A stretch of DNA of 64,000 bases from Carnegiea gigantea (GCA_029747015.1 JAKOGI010000836.1:310001-374000), one strand, 5' to 3'. Positions 20,701 through 31,999 are shown, counted from the first letter of the stretch. Numbers and translations: made by a program. The notes: a model not told the origin generated them from the letters alone.

Positions 20701-23190
20701 TATTATTTACGCTGGGTTCATCACCGAACAAGAGCATTCTAGAAAGGAATGAGAAGAAAAAAAAGGAATAGACTTTGGAAGTATGAAAGTGTGGAAATTC
20801 CAAAACTTAGGTTAAAAACATGGGAGGGTTAGTGGATAATAGAAGTGAATTTCTTACTCAAGTTATCAATACAGGCTCAAGGGTTTGGGGGTGCTCCTTA
20901 AATTCAACCTTTAGTGGGGAGGTACATAGTGGGCTGAGCAATGAAAGTCTAAGAGGAATAACTGATAAGTTTAGTCTCTTATATAGTAATTTGAGAAGAA
21001 TGAGATAGTCCTTTATAAATGATTATGCAAGCTTTATGTTAAGATCTTGGGTCTAATGTCCAATGTTGGCAATTAGCTTAAGGTGGACACATTTAGGATG
21101 ACCTGATTCTTCTTTTTTGGAATTTGGGATAAAGCTCTGAATGACTAAAAGAATTTTTAAGTTTGGACTTCTTAACTCTTTATATAAGGTCTATAGCTAG
21201 AGTTTCTTGCTCATTAAAATTAACAATCACTTCCCTAACATATCCCATTATTGATTCACTTTTAGGCTTGCCAATAAGAGTAATTTTTGTTAGCCGACAT
21301 CTAAGCGTTATCTTTCATCTTCCCTATCATAAGGAACAAGGTGAATGTTTCAAAGGTGAAATGCAGGTTTCCAATGGAAGGGAAAGGTTAATGGTCTTGG
21401 ACATAAATTGAGGGATTTGTCAAGTTAGAACAGTGGATGACTTAGTGGGCTTGAAGCTTAGGCTAGGCTAAAAATGATATGGTCAAGATGCTAGATTTTG
21501 GTAGCTGGTTTTAAATGGAATTGGTCCCCTTTACTTAGACTAGGTTCTAAGTTGGACTTAGTATGACAGTTGACCTATAGGCCCAAGTTTTGTTTGAGTC
21601 TATCTCAAATGAATCTTGGACTATATTGGGGCTATTCATGACTTTGGTTAGGTTTGCCTAGAATAGGCTAGTTTGGACATGTAGATTGTTCTGAGTGGAC
21701 TCATGCACGGATCCTACACATAGTAAACAGATATATGATGCATGAACCATGAACTTATACGTGGATCAAATACCTAGGGCTTAATTGAACTTATGCACTA
21801 TGAATATCATGCATGGTTGGATGCAACCTAAACGGGACTAGGGATCTAAACGTCTAATGTGCCGTACTGTAGAATTTTGCGCCTAGATGGACTCATGGAC
21901 TATTCTTGGTGAATTCGAAACGATGTATGACGCTTTGGCCCCTGGTAGGCCGTAATTTATGTGTTAAGACCCAACAATGATCTTTAGACTTTCTTAATCA
22001 CATAATGTGACTTGCAAGCTCCTAACTTAAAGTGACCTGAACATAGAGTAATGATATCGACTCTTATATTATGATGCATGCGAGGCTTAGAAACTAGACA
22101 ATTCTATTAGTCCTTTCTTAATGTAAGACCAAAACATGTGGATTTGACCTACTTGAAGAAGTCTAAATCCTGACTGTAACCATAACAGGGCTAGACTAAC
22201 ACTTTCCTAACCTAGCCCCTTAGACATAATGCTGACGTTATGAACCTGAAAGCATCAATGCATGGGTCTTTGGCTATTGGTCAGTTTTAGAAAGACCACT
22301 AGAGTTCCAAACATTCACAGTATCATGTGTCGATATAAATTCCTACCTAATCACAAGTTCTAAGTTATGAGTTATCTCAGGGTCTAGAATCGTCCTATTG
22401 CAACCCAAATGCTTCATTTTTTATGGGGGCATGGCATGACTAGAACGTTTACTTATTTTCCTATATGTCATGTAGTGTTAAGAAAGTTTTTCACAAGTGG
22501 GTGAAGTAGTTACATGGTTAGTTCGAATCCTTCATGGATGCACTGAGTGGCCAACTATTTTTCTAAATAGGTAATAGCGGGGTTTACGTAGAGGAGTTGT
22601 TAATCCCATGAAGTTGGCACCTGTGATATAAGAATGCCTAATGCAACTGTAATTTAAACAATTTTTAGTTTTGATTTTCAAATCTCGCCCTCTTAGAAAA
22701 GAAATATTCCAAGTAGAATTGCCACTTTAAGGACCATAAACCGGAACCCTGGTGCGGTTCCCCATTCGACTGGGTCACTTGCTTTATGCATAGTTTGAAT
22801 TTTATTTTATTTACCTTGTTTTTGTTTTTAGCACAAAAAAAATTTCTAGACGATAATACGATGTTGGAATTGTACTGGGAACCTGATTCAAGTCCATAAC
22901 ACATTGACTGCCCAGCCTAGAAGGATGAAGAACAACCCTGATCTAGGAACTAGGTTGTTAGGCTAGAACTGAATCCTAGTTCTTGGCCTAGTTGCCAGCA
23001 AACTGTCTGGCTGGCCCAAGAAGTTGGATAGCAATGTTGATTCAAGAACCCAACTGGGTTCCTGGTCCAGTGCAGTGTCTAACCTCCTAGTCCAATTAGA
23101 TTTATTGTCTGGATTCTAAGTTGAAACATGGCTGTTAAGCTAATTCATCCTGGTTCGAAGAAGATTTGACGTAAACAAAATGACTAAATA
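17746..23190 (-). other. TE-4 interior, no gag-pol recognised
   Basis: Moderately AT-rich sequence with no RT, integrase, protease or gag motif in either strand. It holds decayed short tandem repeats (18195-18640), a pair of similar ~40-base segments around 17981-18020 and 18870-18910 (ctttggctgagcct / ctttgactgagcct), and pyrimidine-rich plus-strand runs near 20270-20320 and 20660-20700. A second primer-site-like minus sequence, TGGCAATTCTACTTGGAA, sits near 22716-22734, hinting at another truncated Tat LTR above it. The short open frames here do not resemble proteins. Confidence 0.45.
18195..18640. repeat. decayed short tandem repeats in TE-4
   Basis: First block (about 18195-18395): irregular ~30-36 base units around aatgtcccattgtgccgaga and gccaat. 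Second block (about 18420-18620): units with cctgaagacttgtggccaaa. The copies are diverged, so unit borders are approximate. Tandem repeats next to the 3' LTR are known in Tat-type elements. Confidence 0.5.
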
Positions 23191-23199
23191 AAGTCGCCA
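23191..23199 (-). other. TE-4 primer-site remnant
   Basis: Minus strand TGGCGACTT one base from the LTR end at 23201. It agrees with the first bases of the Ogre-type primer site (TGGCGACTC...). The rest of the site is degenerate. Confidence 0.4.
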
Positions 23200-23200
23200 G

Positions 23201-24830
23201 TGGATTTTTAGAAAAACTTACAAACAAAGTCTATTCTTCAAAAACGAACCACACATTAAAAAGGACACTGAAACGGACAATTGGTGTCTTTTAAAGTGGT
23301 TTTCAAATGACCCCCAAATAATCATAAAAGTAGGGACCATGGTATGATGTCATGATGGAATGCATCATGACATCACCTATTATCACTGATGACCTTTACT
23401 AATCAAAATGAGAAATCGGAATTAATTTACTCTAGCATAAAACAACATATTGCAAATTAGGTGCCACAATTATAAATTGAAACATTAGTTTAAAGGAAAT
23501 ATTGAAATTAAATATTTACAATGAGTGGGTGCTAACCTAATTAAAATTAAATCTCTGCTTGACACACATAAGCAAATAAAATAAGGAAGCAATAAAATGA
23601 AAGAGGGAAAAGAGGAAGGTAGGTTTAAAAGATTTTCGCCCTCAGCTAACCTAAATTAGTGACATAGGGAACCCTGAGATCTAGAATACTAACCCTTAAC
23701 TTATATCTTAGAGGATTTTGAGGGTAGATTGGGGAAGGTTTTGGTCAAGGTTCTCTGAACCTCTCAGTGTTATCTCAGAGTTTTCTAAGGTTCTGGTTGT
23801 GTTTGAAGGTTGGGTGAAGGGTTCAATTTATTGCTATAGAAACTAAGGGTTTCCTATAGGGGTGAGCAAAAAAAACCGAAACCGAAACCGAAAACCGAAC
23901 CGCAAAACCGAAAAAACCGAACCGAAAAACCGGTTAACCGGATCGGATTTTATGAAATTTTCGGTTCGGTTAACCGAACCGATTTTGTTTCCCGGTTCAC
24001 AGTTCGGTTTCGGTTCGGGGGGGAAGATTTTTTGGTTAACTGCGATTAACCGATCCGAACCGAATTTTTTTTTTAATGGCAGCAAATAAATAGTAAATAT
24101 TAAATAATAATTAAATTTCTAAACCATAAAAAAAAGCAAATTTAGGTGTATGGGGTTCGGTTAACCGTAAACCGAACCGAAATTTCGGTTAACCGAACTG
24201 AAATTCCGGTTAACTGGATTTTCGGTTCGGTTTACGGTTCAGCTTTTTGTCGAACCGATTTTTTCGGTTAACCGATTTCCGGTTAACCGGTAATTTCGGT
24301 TCGGTTCACAGTTCACATTTTTCCCGAACCGAAAAAGCGGTTAACCTGTTTTCGGTTAACCGAAAGTCCGGTTAACCGACTTTGAGCACCCCTAGTTTCC
24401 TAGGGTTTCTAAGGTGTCGGCACCATGTAGGCTAGGGTTTTTCTCTACTTAAGTTAGCAGATAGGGTTTTGGGACAATGGGCCACCCAAAAGAAAAAAAA
24501 GTTGGACTGGTTCTATTAGGTAATAACCAAGGTTCCTCTGTTAGGCTGTAGAGACTATAATTTTTTTACCATAACTTTCTCATGTGGCCTCCGTTTCATG
24601 TAATTCTTCTTTTCTCTGAAATCTTATTGCGTTTAGTTTCTGGTGACACTAATTTTATTATTTTTTGGATAATCATTGCAATGGATATAAGAAAAATGGT
24701 GAATAGGTGTCATTTTTAGCACACATCCACGTAATCGACTTATATATTTTCTGTTGCTTATTGGATTTTGGTGCATAATTTGTTACTAGAAATATTATTT
24801 AATGACAAATATTAGTGTAACTCAATAACT
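23201..24830 (-). repeat. TE-4 LTR-like repeat B, interrupted by TE-5
   Basis: About 1.08 kb once TE-5 and one duplication copy are removed, close to the length of repeat A. The high end stops where TE-6 LTR sequence begins (24831). The order of events at that junction is unresolved. Confidence 0.6.
23857..24394. mobile_element. TE-5: hAT-type MITE
   Basis: 538 bp, no coding capacity. Terminal inverted repeats: TAGGGGTGAGCAAA at the left and the complement of TTTGAGCACCCCTA at the right (two mismatches in 14). Identical 8 bp target copies gtttccta flank it at 23849-23856 and 24395-24402. The interior is dominated by short ttcggtt/aaccgaa runs in both orientations, giving a long imperfect hairpin. 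Repeat A of TE-4 has the uninterrupted site. The 8 bp duplication and TAGGGGTG ends fit hAT-superfamily non-autonomous elements. The frames seen across it come from the aaccgaa repeats. Confidence 0.9.
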
Positions 24831-25105
24831 AGGCTTTACGGATTAATAGCCTTCCTGGATTGATAGATGGGCCTTGAACTTGGGTCGATGACTTGGAAGT
24901 CTATTTAAATTGATAACTTAGCAGTCAACTGGGCCAGCGGCTTGATAATCTTTTAGGTCTATTGACTTGAGACTTTACTGGGCCATTGACTTGATAGTCG
25001 CTTGAGCCTAAATAATTAAATCAATTAATTGGGACTACCTTAAATTAATTCATTTAAATTATTTGGTGACGTAGCATATATTTATTTATTTTTTTATTAT
25101 CTACA
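24831..25105 (-). repeat. TE-6 3' LTR, truncated
   Basis: Matches the outer ~275 bases of the 5' LTR, including ggattaatagccttcct and ggccttgaacttggg. On the minus strand it begins TGTAGATAAT at 25105. The inner ~340 bases expected below 24831 are missing and replaced by TE-4 repeat B. Confidence 0.8.
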
Positions 25106-25117
25106 AATTGCCTCCTC
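25106..25117 (-). other. TE-6 polypurine tract
   Basis: The minus strand reads GAGGAGGCAATT directly before the LTR start TGTAGATAAT. It resembles the GGGGGCAATTTGTAGACA junction common in plant Tat elements. Confidence 0.7.
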
Positions 25118-26358
25118 GAGACTAGGTCATGCAAGGGACTTGGGAGTGTTCAAGCGTGACCGATTTCTCAACAAATATTTTTGGCTTATTATTCAAGAAG
25201 GTCCAGTCGCCATGAATTTTTTTTATTAATTCATTTTAGGGAAGGGAAGTCATCCATAATCATCACTTGCCCAAATCTTGACCTAGTTGATAAATCGAAT
25301 CACCCTGGTTGCCTTTTGCCGTGTCCAACCAAAAAACCCAACCGCCTTTTACCACTTTATTTTTTTAATTTCAAGAGGTTTCGTCTCCCTCTTAATGCCC
25401 ACAACATGCCTGTTTTAATGCATTGGCATAAGCAAATTTGATTAAAGAGTGGCTCACAAGGGCTTTTTTTCATTCCTAATGAATCAGTAATGCGTGAAAA
25501 CATAATTTGAGGTATTTTTTAATCGGCTTGCTTTGTGTGCTCCATCCCACTTTCCTTGTCTCTCTGTCTTCTTTGTTTTTAGTGTGTGCGTGTCAGGAAA
25601 GACCCTCACATGAGGGTGTATTAATGAATGCAGATTGTGCTCCCCCCATCCATGATTTACACAACATTCTAGAGGAGTATCCATCGTAAACTATCTGCCA
25701 TGGAAATCGCTAATGAAAATCTATCAGCAAAAGTAACACCTCTAGGTAATTTGCTATTCCAAGGCTGCCTACCCTAATGCGCCCCTCCTTTTCTTTGACT
25801 AATTTTTTTGCCTCTTGTTTCTCTCTGTTCTTATTACGCTACTACATCTTTTGTTTTTTGGATTAATTTTTTTCTCATAGCTGCTTCGTTCATTTCTTTT
25901 TTTTAATTGATTTTTTTTTCATGGCTCCTTGGGCACTTGACTTGATAATTTGTTATTTCTTTCTTTGTAAATCTCTACTTGATGCCTCTCATAATTTTAT
26001 TGTTCCTTCCTTTTTTTTAATAACACTTAAGAATGGGCACAAAAATAATTGAATTTTTTTTGGGTAGAAATCTTGTGCTTCCTAGAGCCAGCAGATCATA
26101 AAAACTCAGGCAAGAAGTTCCCAAAGGTGCTTCTTTCCACTTATATGTATTTGTTTATTGCTCTTTTTTCTTCTCATATGCCACAGTTTCCTTTTCCACT
26201 GAAAAAAAATATATATATATTTCTTTTGAATTGCATCAGCTATTGTAGCGTCGAACCTATCTCCCTTTTTTTTTGGGTATTGTGGTTGTTGATTTGTAGG
26301 TTAATCCTTTTCAAGACTTGTTGTGCACAAGAGTTATCGAAATTGGTTTTTTAAACCT
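25118..26358 (-). other. TE-6 3' noncoding region, left part
   Basis: AT-rich DNA with many T runs on the plus strand. No domain, RNA gene or clear repeat seen. The open frames are short and low-complexity. Confidence 0.5.
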
Positions 26359-27000
26359 TGACAAGAGAACCTTTGCATATGCTAGAAGGATCCAGTACTT
26401 GAAGACTCGTTATGCGTGAGGGTGATCAGACTCAGTCTTTAGACTTTGAGGAGAGAGCCCTTGCACATGCCAGTGAGTGTAGCACTTGAAGACTCAATGC
26501 GTGCTGAGGTAATTAGACTCTGTCTTTAGACCTTAAGAAGAGAGCATCTGCATATGCCAGCGAGACAGCATTTGTAGGCTCATTGTGCATGAAGGCAATT
26601 GGACTCGGTCTTCAGACTTCGAGGAGAAAGCCCTTGAAGATGCCAATGCGTGCAGCACTTGAAGACTCGCTGTGCGCTAGGGTAATCGGACTCGGTCTTT
26701 AGACCATGAGGGGAGAGCCTTCGTATATGCCAATGCGATGCAGCACTTGAAGACTCATTGTGCGTAAGGGCGATCAAACTCGATCTTTAGACTTCAAGGA
26801 AAAAGCCCTTGCACATGCCAACAGCTGCAGCACTTGAAGACTTATTGTGCACGAGGATAATCGGACTCGGTCTTTAGATCTTGAGCAGAGAGCCTCTGCA
26901 TGTGCCAGTAAGCCATAGAACTTGAAGACTCATTGTGCATGAGGACGATTGAGCTCGGTCTTTAGACTTCAAGGAGACAGCCCTCGCACTTGCCAATGGG
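26359..27000. repeat. ~88 bp tandem array, about seven copies, dimeric pattern
   Basis: Units recur at about 26396, 26485, 26570, 26657, 26745, 26832 and 26920, each starting acttgaagactcattgtgc or a variant. Odd copies end gcccttgcacatgcc and even copies gcctctgcatatgcc; the mid-unit bases also alternate (ggcgat against ggtaat). The true repeat may therefore be a ~176 bp dimer. Copies differ from each other at roughly 15-25% by eye. The array lies in the 3' noncoding part of TE-6. Confidence 0.88.
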
Positions 27001-27430
27001 AAGTGCTGCCTAAGGATTGAGCCATGCCAATGAGCCTGCCCAGATTTTTATATCCTTGAAAACTAACCTGCGAGGGTTTTTTTTTTTTTTTTGGGCTTCC
27101 TTTTCCCCTTTTTTACCAAAGTAACCACTTGTTTTTTTTAATAGGTGCTCAAGCATATACGATTCAAGGACTGCAAGCGATAAGATAAAATTTATCTTTC
27201 TACCATATAACATCAAGAGACGAAAGCAGAGCTGCGCAACACATTTATCATTCACACATCTTTGCTTCGTCCAGAGTTTAAGCACATACCCACCATCCTT
27301 CGTTCTGACTTCACATCACCATTAACTACCAGGGTTGTAGATAGAACGCATGATAAGGTCTACCTTCTTTGTAGTGCCAGCCATGTAATAGCTGCACCAT
27401 CGCCACTTTCCCGCTACTTAGCTTGGACAA
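27001..27430. other. TE-6 spacer between array and PMD gene
   Basis: Contains a 19-base T run (27075) and no coding or repeat signal that I can name. Confidence 0.4.
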
Positions 27431-27661
27431 AAAATTATTTCCACTGAAGTTTGCTGGGGGCCAGCATTGAAGACATTTGGGGAATTCCCTTTCATTCTAA
27501 GATATTGTGAATGGTATAACACATGCTCTTATGCTTCAAATCCCAATTGAGGACTTGCCACCTCTTTGATGTAGTGTATGCTTTATTATACACTAATGAT
27601 CATGATTCTCATGTTATTCATGCCTTTTGTGAGGCAGTGCCCTAAAACCAACACCATGTAG

Positions 27662-28642
27662 AGTATATCCGGAGAAATATGGATATCTCTATGGGACTTG
27701 CATGAACTTGGTGGGCTCCCTATTTATGGGAAAATTTATGATGAAGCAGCACCTAGCCGAGATGCATTATATCAATGCTATCAGAATAATCAGAGATTAA
27801 TCCAGCCTATATGTAGACACTTATTTACTATTTACAGTGGTCTTGAAAATGCCTACAACCAAGGGGTTTGCATTGAATGTTGGATAGATTTTTGGAGCAA
27901 TAGACAAGCTAAACAAGAGTCCTTCTTAAGGTGGCAAAGCCCCTACAAGATGTGTCCTATCAAATCACGACCTAAGATAACTTATAATTCTTTAGATAAC
28001 ATTCAGCCTACGACCCTACAGTGGATTCGAGAAGAATCTACTGTCTTTGATACACTTGAAATTCCTATTGATAGAAGAGAGAGCACCTATCTAGTAGCTT
28101 TTCTTTCATGCTGGTTATGCATTTTTGCTCTTCCTAAAGATGAAAAAGGATTCATTGGTCCTGGCACCTTCAACATGGCTAGCAATATGGCGATCAGATG
28201 CATATATAGTCTTGCAGTGCCCGTGTTGGTAAGCATTTATCATGATCTGACTGTTATTTTTAGTGCAGGAAAACCCTCAAATTCCATGTTATTCTTTACT
28301 GCTCATTATCTATATGGTTGGCTCGCATGTTACTTTAGCACCCACTATGTACTGGATCTAACTCCAGTGGGTCCTTTAATGGTGCACTATTCTGGCTTTG
28401 GAGGGGCAAAGAATTTTGAGGATGCTCGAAGATGTATCACTGAAGGGGTGATTGTTGATTTGGGTTGCACCATGCTTTGCAAAAATAAATATGAGACTTT
28501 AAATGATGATGGAACTCTTAGCTATAAGAAACTCAGTTACCTAATAGCTCTCTACTCTGGTTACCTACCTCTTCGTCTTACAACGACTTTTAATGTCGTG
28601 CCTTATAGCCCATATCGATTCAGCAGACAATTTAGTTTCTGA
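27662..28642 (+). pseudogene. plant mobile domain (PMD) gene, antisense in TE-6, 5' part broken
   Basis: The longest open frame of the window: 326 codons from just after a TAG (27659-27661) to TGA at 28640-28642. It contains GEIWISLWDLHELGGLPIYG, then VAFLSCWLCIFALP, then GPGTFNMASNMAIR and YSLAVPVLVSIYHDL, then GWLACYFSTHY, and finally GPLMVHYSGFGGAKNFEDA. These are hallmark blocks of the aminotransferase-like plant mobile domain shared by MAIN/MAIL proteins and by ORFs carried in gypsy and Mutator-like elements. Similar coding continues upstream through the TAG to about 27430 (PKTNTM, WGIPFHSKIL), so the true start is lost. Transcription would run opposite to TE-6 gag-pol and converge with it. 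The protein's function in the element is not known. Confidence 0.85.
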
Positions 28643-30237
28643 CAAGAGCTAAATTATGCGCTTAAACTTAACCCGTACACTCGGACCACATCCTACAATG
28701 ATGCCTTATGCTTTTAAACCGTCATCCTATCTAAGAACACCATGTCCGTAGTGATGTTTTCGAGCCATTCACTATATCTTAAGAAGTTCATGACTAAAAA
28801 ATACAAGGATTGATGGTCTAGGATGACAATAAGTGATCTCAGGGCCAATATTGTTATTCTTCAGTAGAATACAGGACATAACCCATCTAAGTCCAAGAAG
28901 AACACAAGGGGTAACACTTTAAAGGAGGGATCTAATTTTGATGACCAAGATTTTTATACTAAACAGACCGGCGAGTCTCTTGATATTCCTATTGCCAATT
29001 GAGATAGGAACACTATCAAAAATGATGACAGTGACCAAGATTCAAAAGCTAACTTTAAACGTCATGGGCGCAAAAAGCGTAAGGTCATCGCTAGCGATAC
29101 TCCAAGAGTGCCTCTTGGAGATAGTTTTTCCAATGATATCCCAAGCTGTTTAGACATGCCTAACCTTGAAGATGTAACTTGCTCTTCTCTTTGTACAGAA
29201 CCTTGCAAGGCTCATGACAACTTTTTTTTTTTATTTTAACTACTTGACCATTCCGCTCCTTTTTTTTTTTTTGTTCGATGCAGATTAGCATGTTTGATTT
29301 AGTATAGGAAGCCACCCCTATCATAGGTGAGCAATTGCTTAAGGAGGTCAATCTTGCAGCCAAGTTATCAATCGCTAAGGCCAGTGTTCATGGTGACAAG
29401 GACATAGAAGTTGTAAAGAGGTTGGCATCGCTAGAGGGAGTTAGAGGATCAGTCTTGAAAGGGGCCGAAACATTTCTTACATCACCAGCCCATAGGAGCA
29501 CTCAGTAGATGGACCGACATCTCTTCCACTAGCGGCAAAAAGAATATCCACTATCATCAAGAAAACTATCAGTCATGAGGTGTGAACGAAAAATCTATGT
29601 TGGCGGCGGTGTCTGCCACTTCCTTTCGACCAGGTCTTGCTTCTCAAAGTATCATTACTTACGGCATGCGAGCTACAGGTTTTGGCTACCTAAATCCTTT
29701 GAAGAATGCTCCATTTGATGAGGTAGCAAAAGTGTGTGAGAGCACCCCTATGATGTAAAAAGGCATTAAACATCTCAATAGAGACCCAAATTCTCTAAGG
29801 AAGTTGGTAGATGTTTATGTGAGTAGTGCATCCGCATATTTGGCATTCAGACAAGCAGCTTTGACACTTCATCATCCGGATGACTTGGGTAAAGAGAAGG
29901 CCGCCTGCATTGAAAAAGTCAACCAAGCACAGTCCTATCTTATCGCAGTGTGGGAAGAGCTAGATGCTATTGAGGGAAACATAAGAGTGCAACTCAAAAA
30001 GCAGTTCAGCTAGAAAAGGCGCTTCGTATTTCTTGTGAAGAGGAACAAAATCTCCAGGGTGACATTGAAGCTAAATTGTCATTAGTGACCACAGTCGAGA
30101 AGAAAGTCGTTAAGAAGAAATAAGCTCTTGCTAACCTTGAAGCCATACCCACTTCGTCTCAAGAAGAGGCTGAGAAGGTGAAGGAATATGAGTGCGATGT
30201 CCTAGAGTTGCAACTCTCACTTAACCCTAATAACTAG
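28643..30237 (+). pseudogene. C-terminal part of the antisense PMD protein, decayed
   Basis: Coding-like sequence on the same strand, now in several frames. An acidic and basic linker (about 28930-29160) is followed by a helix-prone stretch at 29804-30013 with SSASAYLAFRQAALTL and DDLGKEKAACIEKVNQ. Past a TAG it goes on with EKALRISCEEEQNLQGDIE and EEAEKVKEYECDVLELQL to a final TAG at 30235-30237. Charge pattern and heptad spacing suggest a coiled coil. It ends about 400 bases from the end of pol on the other strand, so the two units are tail to tail. Confidence 0.6.
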
Positions 30238-30639
30238 ATGAACACTATTTGATTAGGTTGATTGGCACTTGGACCTGAATTGTTCATGTTAGTGAACTCT
30301 CGATACTCTTTATGCAATAGTAATATTTTTGCCCTTCTTCATCTCTTTGTTATGTTTCATCTGACAGTGCTTACTAATTTTATTCACCAAGCTACCTATA
30401 TACTCAAGAAAATTGTAATTTTTCAATGAGATCAAGTCATAATGTAATTCAACCAACAATGGTTCAATTATTTGCTTTACCATTCACAGTTTATGCTCTT
30501 GCAAGCCAGAAGTAGTACAAGAATTCTTTTTTTTTTTTTTTTTTTTGCCATTTATAGTTTAGACTCTTACGGGTCTGGGGTAGTACAAGGTATTTTTTTT
30601 TGGGTGAGAAGTTTAGGCTCGTACTTAGGAGCTTACAAA

Positions 30640-31742
30640 CAATTTTCAAGGGTAGTAGCACTTCAGAAACCTATCGTTTATCGGTCCTACTCATACTTCT
30701 TCTGTGTCAACTATCTTGTAGGCACCATTCGAGTAGACTTTATAAACAAGAGAGGAGTCGTGCCATTTAGTAGTGAACTTGCTCCCTATCCTATGCATTA
30801 TGATGATCGGCCTTCTTACTACGAGCACTTGATCCCGAACCTGGAACAAGCATGGTCAAACCTTTTTGTTGGACATTCGTGACAAACTCGCTTGATAACA
30901 CTCCAGTTCTTATTGTGCCTCAAGCCTTTTCTCATTAAGAGACTCCAACCGCACTAGACGGACTTTGTGATTTTCATCATCGCTTAATCCTTCTAGTATA
31001 GCGATGCGAATCGATGAGATTTGAATTTCTAAATACAAGACAACCTCTATACCATACACGAGCGCATAGGGAGTTGATTGCATTAGTGTCTTGTAGGTGG
31101 TTTGATAAGTCCAAAGTGCTTCTCCGAATCTTTCATGCTAGCCCCGCTTAGATTTTGCTACCACCATCTTTAATAAGTTGCACAATGTTTTGTTAAATGC
31201 TTCTACTGGGCCATTTATAGGTGTATGGTACATTGAAGACTTATACAGAGCGAATTTAAATTTCTCACAAAGGCTAGCTTGTTGAAGAATGGTTTGCCAT
31301 TGTCGGTAATGATGTATGAAGCCACACTACATCGGTAGATGATGTGCATTTGAATAAAATTGACAACGTTCTCCTTCTTGACTTCTTTTAATGCGATTGC
31401 CTCTGCCCACTTAGAGAAATAATCGTTGGCCACAAGAATGTATAAATTACTAGCTGAAGACTTAGGAGTAAGGGACCCTATCACATCAAGTCCTCATTCC
31501 TCAAAAGCCCAGGATGCTACGGTTAGGTGGAGTGGCTCTGGAGGTTGGTGAATGAAGTTGGCGTGGAATTGACAAGCGCCGCACCATTTTGCAAAGTCAA
31601 TGCAGTCATGCACCATGATAGGCCAGTAATAGCCCATTCTTTTGATTCGATCACACAATTTAGGCCCAGACTGATATGCACCAGACCCCAAGTAAGCTTC
31701 CTCCATTACTTGATGTGCATCTTCATTGCCTAAGCACCTCAA
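30640..31742 (-). pseudogene. TE-6 integrase, decayed
   Basis: Zinc-binding part at 31494-31742: DAHQVMEEAYLGSGAYQSG keeps one His but the second has become Tyr; KWCGACQFHANF keeps the CxxC pair. Core at 31215-31484: VANDYFSKWAEAIALKEVKK has the first Asp; YIITDNGKPFFNKL has the second. NGPVEAFNKTLCNLLKMV and WTYQTTYKTLMQSTPYALVY follow near 31050-31210 in another frame. The C-terminal domain reads FQVRDQVLVVRRPIII and GPINDRFLKCYY to about 30640. The plus-strand frame at 30472-30882 is its mirror. Stops between the blocks make it inactive. Confidence 0.88.
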
Positions 31743-31999
31743 CTACGGACCAAGAAAGGAGTGTGGGAAGGGGGTGTCGTTGTAACAAAGAAAACATGAC
31801 CCTTGCCTTTGGATTTCCATCTTATGCCTAACATTATATCATAGCTTCCCATACTTCAAATAATCAATCAGCGGGTGATGCCATTCTTCTTTTTCCACCT
31901 CATAAATAGAGACAGCATTAACTTCTTTGACGAATTCATCTTCTGATTGTGTGACTGCCCACTTACTACAAACTGGAATTATCGCATCCGCTTCTGCCC

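Larger units (their letters stand above)
16609..24830 (-). mobile_element. TE-4: non-coding Tat-like LTR element, LARD-like
   Basis: Two same-orientation repeats of about 1.1 kb (A 16609-17745; B 23201-24830 minus a 538 bp insertion and one TSD copy) flank about 5.4 kb without a gag or pol motif. Repeat B ends with TG at 23201 beside a minus-strand TGGCGACTT, the start of the primer site used by Ogre/Tat elements. A TATA-like box lies in repeat A on the minus strand (17261-17273). The repeats agree at roughly 70-75% by eye, so they are either LTRs of one very old insertion or two copies of one family. Large non-coding elements of this kind (LARDs) need a partner for movement. Confidence 0.5.

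Noticed and set aside
23843..24089. Overlapping frames on both strands with RNRNRKPNRK or FRFRFRF patterns
   Set aside because: Translation of aaccgaa/ttcggtt simple repeats in the MITE.
26580..26777. 65-codon minus frame with repeats
   Set aside because: A by-product of the 88 bp tandem array; no conservation between units at protein level can be judged.
26359..27000. Possible CRISPR-like array
   Set aside because: Repeats are contiguous 88 bp units without unique spacers, in a plant retrotransposon context.
30472..30882. 136-codon plus-strand frame
   Set aside because: Antisense to the TE-6 integrase C-terminal domain, which reads FQVRDQVLVVRRPI on the minus strand; it also includes a poly-T-encoded Phe run.
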